A stretch of 64,000 nucleotides of DNA from Antedon bifida (GCA_963402885.1 OY727096.1:22735820-22799819); one strand, 5' to 3'. Shown: positions 10,189-23,159, counted from the stretch's first letter. Notes: generated from the sequence alone by a model not told the origin. Translations and numbers: made by a program.

Positions 10189-13100
10189 TAGCAGTTGAAA
10201 CGTTTGAAGTTGGTCATGCTTGAATAAACTTGATCTAATTAAATGACAATGAAAGAATGTGATAGTAAATCAAATTTAAACTATTCGATAGTTGTTGTGA
10301 TTTCACACCTCACAAAAGCTTTTTAATTAGTATCTCAAGCTGTTAAGATAATTGCTGTGAACTTTCAACATAAGGTGATCAAGTGAACAATAAAAATAAA
10401 ACATATTTTTGTAATTGTAAATTAGGCCTACATACTGAAACATCATGGCCAGTCAGAATAATTAAATTGTAATGCCTTAGCCTACATTCTGTTTTTAATT
10501 ATACTCAAACAATCCTCTATTAATCATTATTACTCTAATTTACATTAAAAAACGTATCAAAACAATTTCGAAGTGAACACAAAGTAGGCCTGCTTCTTCG
10601 TCGTACAGTCAACCAAAGTTGTACTTCCTTCCGGTGGTCTTCTATTCTACACAGAGTACACCACCCAGCATAAAACAACAAAGTGGTGCCTTGCTGCCTA
10701 CATATTTCATACAACATATGCCAATATCTTTACTAATTGAATCTTAATTTCAAAACAAAGTATACCGTGTGAAAATACTTACCATAATTATCAATAATTT
10801 CAATTAAGGAATTGAAGACTCGTAACTTAGGAACCGTTTTAACGATTTAAAAGGTCAAGAAACGACTCACAGTTTTGCTCGCGCCACTGCACATGGAAAA
10901 TACCGTACACATGGCATGAATGGAAATCAGTAAAATGTGACGTCATCTACGAGACTCCGGGGGGTTACACGACTATGTATTACGTTTAGGGAGGTTTTCA
11001 AAAACATAAATAATACTAGTCCTATTATTATATTTTTGACAATTTACACTGTAAGAATACAAAAAAAAGAACACTACTTTTATAAAATAAAAGAAGAGTA
11101 CACTGCTGACAAAGCCGTCAGAATGTCCATTTATCAAGAGCGCCCTCAACAATTGTTAAATATTTATAGGCGTATTCTCCCGAGACAAAAGACAATCTGA
11201 ACCAAACAATGGATAGGAATCAAATCGAGTTTAAACCGACCAAATTCTAACCTAATAAAGATATTTATTTATAGAAATTTAAATAAACAATATATTTATT
11301 GCAAATTAGTTAAATCAATTTATTTTCTTTATACTGTAATATTTATAAAAACAACATTTTGTAACTTTTAAAGCAACCCTATTAGAAAATGGAATAGTCA
11401 AGCAGACGACAACTAAACTTTTTTCAAAACTTAGTTGCAGCACCACCGAGCCTACCACCAAAACTTTATGTATATTATTGGTCATCCGCATTTTAGCGGA
11501 TATCAACCAATGGAATTGTAAGTTTTTACAACAATACCTGAAATAGAGATTATAGAGATATAAGTAACTTTCGTATCATATAAGTATAAGAATTTTCCAT
11601 CAAATTTAGCCTAGGCCTCTCTTTACCCAACTACTCAATGACGTGCAATCAAGTGTAGGTCTATCCCTGGTCGGACGTATTATTCCCATCCGTTTTGCAT
11701 AGAACATAGGCCTAGGATTTCTATGTGTTAAAAAAATGAAATCTATAAGTAATTTTGTGTGTGTGTTCGGCCGATAAAACTTCATAAAAATGCGGTTGAA
11801 TAAATAAAAAATGTAAATGATATACTGTAACCAATACAAAATATAAATACATTAAAATGTAATACTACCACATACTAGCTAGGCAGTTTACAGTTTGCTT
11901 GAACTCTTGGTAAACTACTTGACAAATTACTTGAAATTAATGGCAAAGAACAAAAAAACAGCAAAGATTGCCACAAGTTATTTTGGTCGTTATGTTGCAT
12001 AAATATAATACTGTAAATAAAACAGAGCAAAAAACAATTTATATATCAAGCAACAGTTTATTGAGATAAAAGTTATTTACATTACAATGTAGAATACTTG
12101 TTTTTATTCACCAATTTAAGGTATTCATTTGAAGCCATCAAGTACCAATATTAGGCCAAATAAACAGGTCCATTCCACGTCCAAGATTTTTATTTTGTTC
12201 AATGAGGTCCCTGGCTATTTATTATAGCTACTTTTTTATATGCTGAATGCTGAATTATGATCCTTTAACTAGTGATTGAGATCATTCATTTTCTATGGTA
12301 AATTGATGGTTTTGTGTGATTCTTTAAAACAGAATAAAAAAAGAAGTATGGGAAGAAAAATCATGTGGATTTAAAATTTGAAAATGGACGGAACTATTTG
12401 TTTTATTTGGCCTTTATTTGCTTTAAGAATTGCACAAGACTCTTGGCAATAATATCACAATTGGCAAAAAGCAAGTAATAAAATTCTTTTGTATTTTGAA
12501 ACGGCAATCCGATTGATAAAAGTAGAAAAATATAATATATGTTAAACCTAATTTGTAGCCCTTATATACCTGAATATAAATTTTGTTCACACTTTCATAG
12601 GAATTTTTATGTCGCTTTGTGAATGTTAATAAATTCAAAATTTCCTATTCAGAGGTTTTGGAAGGTTTACTGGAGAGTTTAACAAAGTATTGATATGATT
12701 GCACTTTTCAACATAAACATTTTGACAAATATTTGTGACACTATTTACATAAAACAATACTGTTTCAATAAATTCTATGCATTTTTGTCAATACATTAAA
12801 AAATTTATTTCCTTTTTGGTTTTTTTTTATTAGATATATTTTGTTTCTGTAAAAATAAAGAGTTTAAACAATTTTGTTAATAATTTTACAACCTCTTGTA
12901 ATTTAATTTAATTTGCACTTTCACCTTAATTAGGGTATAAATGTATACATTTTGCACATAAAGTGGAAATTTATTATTTAAATTGCTTTTATTTCTTGCA
13001 TTTTTGTTTTGAAATGATTCAGGAAATATTTACTAATAACTGTTGATCAATCTAAATTTGAGTAGGCAATATAGTTTTGTATTGCAATTTGTTTGCCATA

Positions 13101-13603
13101 TTATTTGATGCGTAGCAATAAAGGTGGTATTGTGTAGCATTTGGATGCTATACTGGCACAAATGTTCCCTGAATTACCATTGATGACTGGAATGGTTCAA
13201 CTAAATGCCCAAATAATATATTTTCTTAAACCATATAACTGTTTTGTTTTACGTAAAATTGTTGGTTCATCTGCCTTAATAATTAATAAAATCATGTCCT
13301 TTGGTACATAATAAAAACAAAGTATTCATTGACAACAAGGTTTTGCTATTTTATCTATCTAATCAATGGTTCTATAAATTATATAGTTATCTGAAATTGC
13401 TTTAGAAAAGAAACCTGATCATTAAAAAAAATGTATTGTAAAGAAATTACTAAATAAATCATAATAGCAATTTATAGTATAAATGTATCAAATAATAATT
13501 AAATGATATTAAAACGACTGATCTTCTAGATATTAAATTAGTTTGTATTGTACATCATCATGAGTAAACTAAAATAATTGATGATAAACTGAATTTAATT
13601 ATT

Positions 13604-13844
13604 AGGGGGCTTTCGATTTGTGATGACTGGTAACCAAACTATGTCATGTTTATAAACTGTGCGCATGCGGGGTATTCGGACATTTGTCCTCGCTCCTCAC
13701 CTTGAAATAGTTTTGATACTTTCTAGGTCCTACCTCAGACACAGTTTTGGTGGTTTCTAGGTCCTAGCGATGACCGACGACACATTGATTGACTTGACCT
13801 AGCTTGGTCATTGGTCTGCGGTCAATGCAAATCGAAAGCTCCCT
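13604..13844. mobile_element. MITE family C, full copy
   Basis: The 17-bp TIRs AGGGGGCTTTCGATTTG (13604-13620) and CAAATCGAAAGCTCCCT (13828-13844) differ at one base. Direct ATTATT flanks on both sides (13598-13603 and 13845-13850) look like a target-site duplication. The interior carries two copies of TTTCTAGGTCCTA. It is noncoding. A partial relative lies at 42173-42256. Confidence 0.75.
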
Positions 13845-13902
13845 ATTATTCTATTAGTTTGAAAGGAGATATGGTTTTCATCAACTTTCACCAATACCAA
13901 TA

Positions 13903-14088
13903 CCCAGGGACGGGTGCAGGTGGTAGCGCTAAGGGTAAGCACTCCCACCTTTGACAGCAAAAATGAAATTTTGAACCACTTTTTGATATCTATTTTGAAC
14001 ATACTATTAATATTATATATTATATGTTAGATATGTTTAGTGCTTCCCAGTTTAAAAAATCATGGATCCCCCTTTTAAAGCTTCTAGT
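13903..14088. repeat. Interspersed repeat, GGGGCGGATCC family, copy 2
   Basis: Shares 'TTTGACAGC.AAA.TGAAATT.TGA.CCACTTTTT.ATATCTA.TTTTGA' with the copy at 7782-7922. It starts near CCCAGGGACGGGTGCAGG and ends near CATGGATCCCCC. It is noncoding, and both ends are approximate. Confidence 0.45.
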
Positions 14089-15097
14089 GATTTTATACTT
14101 AATGTTTCAAACATTTCATCACTTCTGAAATCATGCATTCTATGTATAATCATTTTCATTCTTTTTTCTTCTTGTTTCACTCATGCACTTAACACATATT
14201 AGAACATAACAGGGTCGCAGCCACAAGAATGAAAATGATGCGTTTTTTTAGAAGGATAGGAAGGTCACTGGTACATTTGTCAAGGGTCCCTACTAAGTCT
14301 CAGAGACTACTGAGCAGTTTTAATGATATTCTTATTAAATTGAAATTATAAATAATTGAAAAATTGGGGGTTGGAGTAAAAAAGGGTCAGGTTGAAATAA
14401 GACGCAACATTACTGGTGGCTACGGCCATGCTTGTAAACAGACCAGCTGAACAAAGCATTGGTTCATAAACAACATACAACATGTATGTTTTCAAGTTTC
14501 ATTATAATTTACAAATGATATCAATCAATCTGCATCTCGTACTGCTTCTATTTATAATGTTTGAATATATATTTTGCAAATGTATATGAGCAGCTTATTA
14601 GCAAGCAGGCAATTTATATTATTTATTAGTCTGAGCCAATTTGGTGTTCAATTTAAAGTTCATAAATTAAAGTACAATTTACTAATGTGTATGACATTTG
14701 AATGTGATATCCTAGGCTGTCATTTATCAATCTTTTGCTTATGCTAAATATAAAGCATTATTTGTGAAAAACTGAAACTTTTTCTTTTTTTGAAACTTTT
14801 TTTTAAGGAATGGATTTTATTAAGAAAAAAATATTGTTTTGGCTATTTTGGAAAATGACTTAAGCAAGATCATTGACTTAAAAAAAAGTTAAGATGATTA
14901 TTTTTGCTAAGCAAGTTTGATAAACCTGACTCCTGGTATCAAGAAAATGTTGAAAACATAATTAATAGTGCCTCAGCTTCTACACATTACTAAAACTAAA
15001 TCATTTTCACAGGTAAATTGCATATCACATTAAAAGTTATACACAGTACAACTTTCTTAGTATAAAATGACTGGAAATATGTCTTCTTTCTTGATAG

Positions 15098-15203
15098 AAG
15101 TGATCAAAGAATATATGGTGTCGTCACAATTACCAACAGTTTGCGATCTTTATACTTCTTGCTGTCATGGTAGAAGTGAATCAGCAGCATTCTTCATCAA
15201 TCG
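15098..15203 (+). other. Orphan candidate coding exon (unrecognised)
   Basis: A pyrimidine-rich acceptor (TCTTCTTTCTTGATAG) and a good donor (CG|GTGAGT) bound 106 bp with exactly one open frame, 34 codons including YMVSSQLPTVCDLYTSCC. The other two frames contain stops. I do not recognise the peptide, and no partner exons were found nearby on this strand. It may be an exon of an unseen gene, a noncoding transcript or chance. Confidence 0.25.
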
Positions 15204-15414
15204 GTGAGTATTATCATTCCGCAGGTAATTGCAGCTGTGATGTTTAGGCCTACTTGTATTGTTTTGATCAAATATGAATTTGGCATAAGTGGTGTCTGTA
15301 ATAAAAAAAATAAAAATTAAAACATGACTGCTATAATATAACCCATCAACTTTTTTGTTGGCAGCGCATGCCTATTTTTGCAGATTATAAGGAAAGATTT
15401 TGCATTAAAAAGGC

Positions 15415-15556
15415 AGGGGTGGATCCAGGATCTCCAGGTACAGCGCTAACATTTAATAAATTTCATATCAAGCTACCCCCAGTGCCCTAAATGGTGAATT
15501 AATGTGATGTCCTTTCTTTTGTATTACAATTTTTTTTTCTGGGATCTGCCCTTGGA
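15415..15556. repeat. Interspersed repeat, GGGGCGGATCC family, probable diverged copy 3
   Basis: It starts GGCAGGGGTGGATCCAGG and ends near TCTGGGATCTGCCCTTGG, an inverted-repeat-like pair similar to copy 1. The interior is different, so it may be only a related element. Confidence 0.35.
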
Positions 15557-17841
15557 AGGACTTTGTTTTACCAAGTCAGCGGATTGTGAGAATAACCCCA
15601 AAATGTTTAATTTTGACTTGCTTTACTGTAAATAATAGTAAAGTTAAAAACCATGACTGCTGCCCTCTACATAAGAGCTTATTTGAATTCTAGTACTATA
15701 TCTGTACAGTATGCAAAGTTTTATTGTAGGCTCAGGTGAAACCTATACTGTATCAATGTATTATATATATTGAGGCCAATGGTGATCTCTTCACTCAAAT
15801 TTTTTCTTTAGTATGGAATAAAATTAAAGACCATATTTAATGAATATGCTATGTAAAAAATTGGGAGAAACTCATGCCAGTAATATTTTTATTTATTGCA
15901 ACTATTCTAATTTTCGAAATGAAAATAATTTTAACACAATTTTATAAATGAAATTAATTTATTAGAACAATAGATTAGGCGCATGGTTGAGCAAAAATAA
16001 AGAAATTTATTTTTTATATTATTTATTAAACTTTGTTTAATGAGGGTGACTGATCATAAGAGCCAAGGCTGACATGCATCAGGCCCTCAACAGTTAAAAA
16101 AAAATGGGATACAAATACGAAAAATCAGAAAAAGAATGACAAAAAGGAAAAAGATTCTTTTGCTTTGCTTATATAAAAATATAGGCCTCAAATTATAACA
16201 TAACACACTTACTTTAGATGGTAAAATAATCCAGTAAGTGACTTTACATGCATGGTGTACACCGGAAAGTACATCATTATTAGGTACCTTGTTGTGTAAG
16301 CCATTGGGATTAGAGGTCATACTCTTTATACTCTATAATCAATTTTTAACCTGTTGCACTGAGATATCCAACTGTGATGTATAATATCAATTACAACTTG
16401 GCTATATATGGTTTTTAAAATACAATTTTGGTTTGTCTAATAAGTTTCCTTAAGCCAGTGTATAATGTTTGAAATATTTGAAAATATCTTATGCTTCCTG
16501 GCTGTTTTCTCCCCCTCACATGACTGTCAAATGTTTCTTATAAGTCATGTATTACGTTGCCAAAATGATGACTTTTAAATTAAAAACATGTGACATCAAA
16601 ATAACCTAAATTTTCTGCAAAATTGCAAAAAGTTGACCAAAAAAGAATTATATTTTGACATTTATATGACACAAAATGTAAAAAAAAGTTGAAATTATGT
16701 TAATGGAATGTAAGTGAAACACTTTGTAAGGGCTAGGGAAAATATTAATTATCATTTAATGCTGATACAGGATTATGAAAAACATGCTATGAAAGATAAA
16801 GAATCAACAGTCATGTAACTGCAAGGATGTGGGTTAGTTCACTTACAGATTAATTAGCTGAAAGTTCAGACGGTCACATGTCTAGAAGTTCTCATTAGTA
16901 AATTATTATTCCAATGTCAAATTTACTAGTTAAATACTTGTGATTTATACATGTTTACAACTGAATTTATGTTTAATTTATTGTTAGTGGTTAAATTATA
17001 TTTAAAAATACTATGAATGATTTATTTTCTTTGGTTCAAATTAATTTGATATCCATGAGAAAAAGTAAACAGACACTGTCTATTTACATTATGTCCAAAA
17101 TGTGCTGTATCAATTTTGCCTATTTATTAGAAAGTTTATTTTAAGTTTGCCAGTAAAATGTAATGTTTATATTTTTGTTAATGGAGTTTATAAGCTGAGG
17201 GTTTAGGGTTCATTTAGAATGTGGTTAGGAAATTTAAGGCATCCTTTGTAATAATTAAATTATCTTTATTTCCATTTACAATTTTTTTTTTTCAATATAA
17301 TATAAATGAATTGATCCACTGTGCCATTTTGTATCACCTCAATAATAATAATCACTGGCTTTCGTATGCGTCATACAAACGCTGACAGGAAAGTATTTGA
17401 GGTTTTCTAATTACTATCATGTATAAAGCATTAAGCTTTTCAAACATATATTGAAAGCATAAAATATTTATTTTCCTATTTCATTAAAATCATTCATAAT
17501 ATCGCTAATAGCCATCCAATTTATTAATGATGATGAACTATAAAAATATAATACATTTAAAAAAAACCAAAACATACATAAAATATTCTAATAGAAAACA
17601 TATGAAAATATTATTACTGGTACCAATGGTTGGTTCGTGAGAGTGAAATGACGTAAATATAGAGTCATACAAAATGTGACTTAAAACTCAACTACTTTCA
17701 ATAGTTCCATATTGTTATCATTTCCTTCAGTGGAATTTTCCACGGCGGCTTGGGCGAACTAGTGTAGGTGCTTTTGAGGTACAGGCCTCGCAATTACATC
17801 ATCAAGGTCTTTTAACCACAAATTCAATACTGTATTAAAAA

Positions 17842-18008
17842 GAGATTGTGTACTACCAAACTAGTTTGACAAAAAAAGTGTGATAAGTGACTAAATATGG
17901 TAGTGATATGTCCAAATATGGTAGTGATATGTCCAATATGGCAGTGATACGACATCATCATGTCCATATGGGCACCACATTTAGTTTGATAGTGTAGACA
18001 GAGCTTTA
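17842..18008. mobile_element. MITE family A, copy 3
   Basis: Three consecutive units around ATATGGTAGTGATATGTCCAA lie between the left arm (ACCAAACTAGTTTGAC, diverged at its outer end) and the right arm TTTGATAGTGTAGACAGAGC. A fold-back interior is present. It is noncoding. Confidence 0.8.
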
Positions 18009-18495
18009 CAGCCGCACCATGATTTTTACAAGTCAGTATGAACATGTATGTTTTTATTTTTCTGTTGACCTAAAATTCAATTGTTGGCCTACAATGCATA
18101 AGCATATGTTTGAATTATAAAAATAAACCCCTTGAACTCATTAAGTTCTAATTAGAAAAAAATTTGTAAAAAAAGAAAGTGTCAAACTCTGCAATTATCT
18201 TGACCACAATTGTGGTTTAATGTTTTGTGTTTGCTTTCTCAATATTTAACATTAAAGTTCACTATAATCAAACAATTAAAAAACAAGTTTTTTATGTTTA
18301 TTCCAAGCCTTCTTCTAATGAATGATTATGAAAATCAATAATAATTTGGTACCTGTATATTGTAATTTTTAAAAATTTGGATGGTATGGTCTTATATACG
18401 GCAAAGGTTTATTTAATGAATTTTATCATTTTAGGAAATTACATGGAATTACAATAGGAAGTAGATTAAGTTACTCTCATTAAATAATTAGATAC

Positions 18496-18772
18496 TAAAC
18501 TCATGGTCACTTTTTGCCAATTGATTAAGTATAAAAGAGTTATTTTAAGAACACTATAGGGTTTGAAATTTATTTTTATCCACTAAAAAATGAGCAACCC
18601 AACTAGGAACATTTTGGAAAGTTACAACCTGTAAACTCATGGTCACTTTTTGCCAATTGATTAAGTATAAAAGAGTTATTTTATGAACACTATAGGGTTT
18701 GAAATTTATTTTTATCCACTAAAAAATGAGCAACCCAACTAGGAACATTTTGGAAAGTTACAACCTGTAAAC
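18496..18772. repeat. 136-bp tandem duplication, two copies
   Basis: 18496-18631 is repeated at 18632-18767 with about one substitution (TTTTAAGAAC against TTTTATGAAC), so the duplication is recent. It lies about 120 bp beyond the stop codon of the Kir gene at 18894, probably in its 3' UTR or just past it. Confidence 0.9.
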
Positions 18773-18893
18773 ATTAGCTAATACTTTTGAAAGTAAGAAA
18801 ATCTACTACCAAATTGCTAATTTGTTAGGTTGAATTTTGAGCCAAAGTGACAATTATTTATTAAAAAATATTTTAATAAGAATATTTACCTCA

Positions 18894-20312
18894 TCAAACA
18901 TTTGATTGTCGTGATGGAGATCTCAAATAACTATTGCTAATATTCTGTTCCAATTGCTCAAGTGATTCCATCGATGCTAAGCCAGCTTTTTCTTCACGAG
19001 GTTCACATGAACCATTTGATTGTTGTCTGCTATTTGGTCTATATTCCTTAACAGCTTCTTGCGTTTTAATATCAAGTAGACGTTTGTGTTGATATCCGTG
19101 TTGATATCCTCGCAAACTTTCCAAGTCAAGACCTTCACGTTCTTGTAAACGTTTCTCATCTAACTCACGTGCACTGCACATGGGCATGTCTGAAACGGGA
19201 TACGTCTTATTGAATTGTTTATAGTCCACTGAAAACTGTCGTTCCCATTCATCGTAGAGAGTCATAAGAGCGCTTGAAAATCTCTCACCCCATTTAATTT
19301 CTGATGGTAAGTATGAAGTACGAGCTTGGCAGAGTAAACCGGTTTGTTCAACCACTCCTTCTAAGATGATGATGATTTCAAAATCTGCATTTTTTATTTC
19401 TTCTGCTGAATAATCATACAGTGGGCTGTCTGCATTTATTTGGTGAGTGATAATCATTGGCCAAACTAAGAGAAGGTTGTTGTCATGGTTTTTGGATTTT
19501 AAGTCTAGATCATAACAAAACAAAGGAATGCACTCTCCTTCTTGTGTGATCCTTGGACGCATCATCTGTGCACGTATTGTGACTCCATAAAGGTGACTGC
19601 TACGAATATCTCCTATTCTAAACATAAGGCATAATTGCCCATCACGTTCTGCGATACAAGCGCATTTACTAAATTTTAAAGTTACTGCTCTTTTTTTTGG
19701 TCTGGCCAGCTTGGCAAAGATGCAACCAATCAAAATACCATCCACTAAACAACTGAACACAGACTGAATAATTACCATCAAAAACCCCATCCAACAATGC
19801 GGAGTGACTACACGTAAACCATATCCAATTGTTGTCTGTGTTTCAAGAGAGAATAAGAAAGCCGTTCCAAAACTGTCCATATTATTAACACACGGTTCGT
19901 AATCATCAGCATTCTCCCAGGAAAGGTAACCTATATCACCATTTTGCCATGCCATTCCATACCAAATTCCTGCAAAACCAACCCATCCAATCAAATATCC
20001 AATTGTAAATAAAAACAAAAGCCATCTCCAACGCATTTCTACAAAAGTTGTAAAAATGTCAGTTGCCATGTCCATTTTACGGCTTTTAACATTTCTATGA
20101 ATGATATTACAGTCGCCATTTTTTTCCACAAGACGCTGGAGGTTGCGACCTTTCCTCCAATTTACTTGCTTTACGATATTCATCAGAGATTTTCTTCTTC
20201 GCATTTGAGCATCAGGCGTATCAACTGGCCTGTTCTTCAGTGGGTCCTCTTCTGAAGACGATGTGTAACTCTGCACGCTACATCGATCAGAAAAGGAAGC
20301 AACCTTCTTCAT
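18894..20312 (-). CDS. KCNJ-like: Kir channel, Kir2-like, 472 aa, strong-rectifier signature
   Basis: A complete inward-rectifier K+ channel subunit in one coding exon. It has a cytoplasmic N-tail, the RLVEKNGDCNI signature (60-70) and slide helix (85-96). M1 is at about 97-119, the filter TIGYG at 161-165, and M2 at about 174-200. Asp191 lies at the site equivalent to Kir2.1 D172, which in the family gives strong polyamine block. ARPKKR (203-208) carries the basic PIP2-binding residues. The C-terminal domain matches Kir2 closely, for example DYKQFNKTYPVSDMPMCSAR against the Kir2.1 equivalent, and retains the Glu in VVEQTG. The Glu that Kir2.1 has at 224 is replaced here (LYGVT). The protein ends in SNV, a class I PDZ ligand, the same three residues as vertebrate Kir4.1. 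A donor-like AG|GTAAAT follows the stop by 4 bp, so a 3' UTR intron is possible. Confidence 0.97.
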   Translation of the reverse strand: MKKVASFSDRCSVQSYTSSSEEDPLKNRPVDTPDAQMRRRKSLMNIVKQVNWRKGRNLQRLVEKNGDCNIIHRNVKSRKMDMATDIFTTFVEMRWRWLLFLFTIGYLIGWVGFAGIWYGMAWQNGDIGYLSWENADDYEPCVNNMDSFGTAFLFSLETQTTIGYGLRVVTPHCWMGFLMVIIQSVFSCLVDGILIGCIFAKLARPKKRAVTLKFSKCACIAERDGQLCLMFRIGDIRSSHLYGVTIRAQMMRPRITQEGECIPLFCYDLDLKSKNHDNNLLLVWPMIITHQINADSPLYDYSAEEIKNADFEIIIILEGVVEQTGLLCQARTSYLPSEIKWGERFSSALMTLYDEWERQFSVDYKQFNKTYPVSDMPMCSARELDEKRLQEREGLDLESLRGYQHGYQHKRLLDIKTQEAVKEYRPNSRQQSNGSCEPREEKAGLASMESLEQLEQNISNSYLRSPSRQSNV

Positions 20313-21424
20313 GGTTTCCTGATTTGATTTCCTTTCCTATTCAAAGCTGATTCACTTTGAAACTTTCACCCTGGAGTCAGATCCACGACTGTTACTCATA
20401 AGGCAAACTGCACACTAATGTTCCTATTTCCCTTTTACCTAATTAATCGTTTGTTTAGTATTTCCACCAAAACTTATCTTTAAGTCCGAAGTTCAGTCTT
20501 GTACTTAAGTTTATCAGATTAAACAATTACAATACAATTGCGTTATAACAGATAGTAAAAATGTGAAGTGTAGTAAATTGAACTTGACAACTTTAAAAAT
20601 AACTTTACTCTAGTCACCTTCTAAAGCAAACAGTAACTGTGCAATGTTCGGTGTATCCGTGCCTGACCAGCCCTAATAAAACACATATGAGATACGTGAG
20701 TCAGTCTGCTTATTTCCTCTGTTAAGTTTTATCATGAAGACTAAAATCTTGTTAATCTTATGATATTCTCACAATTATTTCCTAGCTCAACGAAAGTTGC
20801 TTGTTGATGATTCAATTTATCGACTATTACCCAACTTTATCCACCCTACATCGTTGTTAAATACTGATTTCAATATGGATTTGAATTGAACCAATCAGGG
20901 TTTGATTATTGATGTGCAAAGTGTGAAAATTATCAATTATCAGAAGAGTGTTGTACGAAATATATGATGACACTTGTTGATTCACACACTCGTCTAGCCT
21001 TGGAAAATCATAAAGCATTGTTTTTCTGGGTGATTTCAAAACCTGATAAAATACAATGTTTGTTGAAACTGATAAACTTTATAAAATGTACATATATGTA
21101 CATAATTAACACAACTGGATGCTATAAATGTGTTCATAGCCACAAACTTTCATTATTTTTATGGAAAAAATTGATTGTCATTTTATCAATTAGTTCTTTA
21201 AAAAAAATTAAGTTTTCAAGATAATTTAAAGGCCAATGTAAATGAACGGATACTAAATATTGAATTGTCATGCAATACAAAGTTTTATTCAAAATCAATT
21301 ACGGTACTTTTCCCAGAAAATTCATAATTGTAGCGAATGCAAATGAAGCAGTATTGAATTGTCACGTAATGCATATGTTGGTGACTTTGCTTTTTTGTTG
21401 TTGTAGATCACAGAATGCTATTTG

Positions 21425-21885
21425 ATTAAAACCTTCAATAAGTCTATGATTTACCTAACAAAAAGAAAGAAATATACAATCAATAGAAAATTTAAGATGG
21501 TATTCTTGTTTTTTGGAATGTATCCTGTTAGTAATACCTAATATGTCAAAAACATTGTTAGTGCATGAAGTGAAGTATTAAGTAACTGTTATGCAAATAC
21601 AGTTCACAACATATTCTTATTATTTTGTTCTTATTCTTTATTATTATTAAAACCTTCAATAAGTCTATGATTTACCTAACAAAAAAAAAGAAATATACAA
21701 TCAATAGAAAATTTAAGACGGTATTCTTGTTTTTTGGAATGTATCCTGTTATCTAATATGTAACTTTTTGGAATATGTCAAAAACATTGTTAGTGCATGA
21801 AATGAAGTATTAAGTTAATGTTAACTTATGTAAACAAAGTTCACAACATATTCTTATTACTTTGTTCTTATTCTTTATTATTTAT
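21425..21885. repeat. 221-bp tandem duplication, two copies
   Basis: The segment starting ATTAAAACCTTCAATAAGTC at 21425 recurs at 21646 with small indels and substitutions. It is noncoding. It is more diverged than the 136-bp pair near 18.5 kb. Confidence 0.85.
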
Positions 21886-21995
21886 TACAAAATTTCTCTG
21901 TATTTACACAAAATAAAATCATTATTGTTCACTCTTTGATTAATTACTATGATTAATGTTTACTGTTTAAAAAACACTTTATAACTAAGTAATAC

Positions 21996-22252
21996 AATTT
22001 AATAATGTTTACAGTAATCATGTAGTCATGGAAGATGAATGTGAAACTTTTTTTGAATATTTTCAAGAACACGGGAAGATTTTTTAGTTAAATACCAAGT
22101 CATTCTTATATAAAAGTATAAATTTAATAATGTTTACAGTAATCATGTAGTCATGGAAGATGAATGTGAAACTTTTTTTGAATATTTTCAAGAACACGGG
22201 AAGAATTTCTTTTTTAGTTAAATACCAAGTCAATCTTATATAAAAGTATAAA
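21996..22252. repeat. 125-bp tandem duplication, two copies
   Basis: The segment starting AATTTAATAATGTTTACAGT at 21996 recurs at 22121. The copies differ by a short insertion (about 6 bp) and a few bases. It sits only about 110 bp after the previous tandem pair. Confidence 0.88.
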
Positions 22253-23159
22253 GCGCAATTATTTACATTCTTAATTCGTAAATTATATTAATTTCCTTTT
22301 CCACAGTATGTATATTTTACTGTACGTAATGCCATCCTCTTATTTTCCAAAAACATTAAATGTGAAATTTTTACTGCCACTGTATAAATGATCTATTTAT
22401 AAAATTTGTAGAAACTACTGTTTAAAATATTTGCTTTGTTTATTTACATCTTTAACTATTGAGTTGTAAGTAAGTAGTTGAGTTGAACAACTAAATGTTT
22501 TAACTTAATCTACTGTGAAAGCTTCTAAACTTATGCGTAATAGCAAATCTCAGAAGTGAGTCACTAATACTGTTAAATAACAAAAAGAAACTTAACTCTG
22601 TTGTAGATCACAAAATTAAACTTAATTGTTGAACTTAACTTTCCTAATCTAGACACAATAAACTAATAAAGGAAAGGTCTATTGTTGAGGGTGGAATGAT
22701 CTTGAGTTTGAAAAAAAAAACCCACGATATTATTAAAAACTCCCACATACTATGTTTTTGATTGTGGAGGATGGATTACTGCCAGGCGGACAGATCATAA
22801 TCCTAATTCAACACTTAATTATTTCAGTTGAAATCATTTTTATATCCTAGCTTCCACATTATATTTATCAATATAAAATGGTATAAAAAAAATACATATA
22901 AAAGTACATTATAATAGTATAAAATATTTTTTTGCAAAAAGGATGTTTTTTTTAAAATAAATTTCTGATTAAAATATTGAAAATGAACGAGTTTTACAAT
23001 TTAAAAGTTTGTCAAGTTTTATAAATCTTCTGTCTCAATAAAAACATTTTTCTAGTTATGATGTGTATAGTATTTTATAAAGTACAGTATTTGATTGTTA
23101 TGAAAGTGTAACAACAATCTGATGATATACAAGTAGCTGGCTGCATTAATAATAACCAT

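Larger units (their letters stand above)
4515..18893. other. Gene-poor interval between the first and second Kir genes
   Basis: About 14 kb without a convincing protein gene. It holds MITE, SINE-like and retroposon-tail repeats listed separately, plus two strong minus-strand splice donors (exon ends near 7188 and 10783) that may be 5' UTR exons of the channel gene at 1-574. A region with TGACGTCA (10938-10945) and locally higher GC (10830-10960) lies just upstream of the second donor and could be a promoter. One plus-strand candidate exon is at 15098-15203. The remainder is AT-rich sequence in which I see nothing. Confidence 0.45.
20313..23159. other. Spacer between second and third Kir genes
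   Basis: About 2.8 kb holding the 5' flank of the upstream channel gene and two local tandem duplications listed separately (21425-21885 and 21996-22252). No protein gene or RNA gene was seen. Confidence 0.5.
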
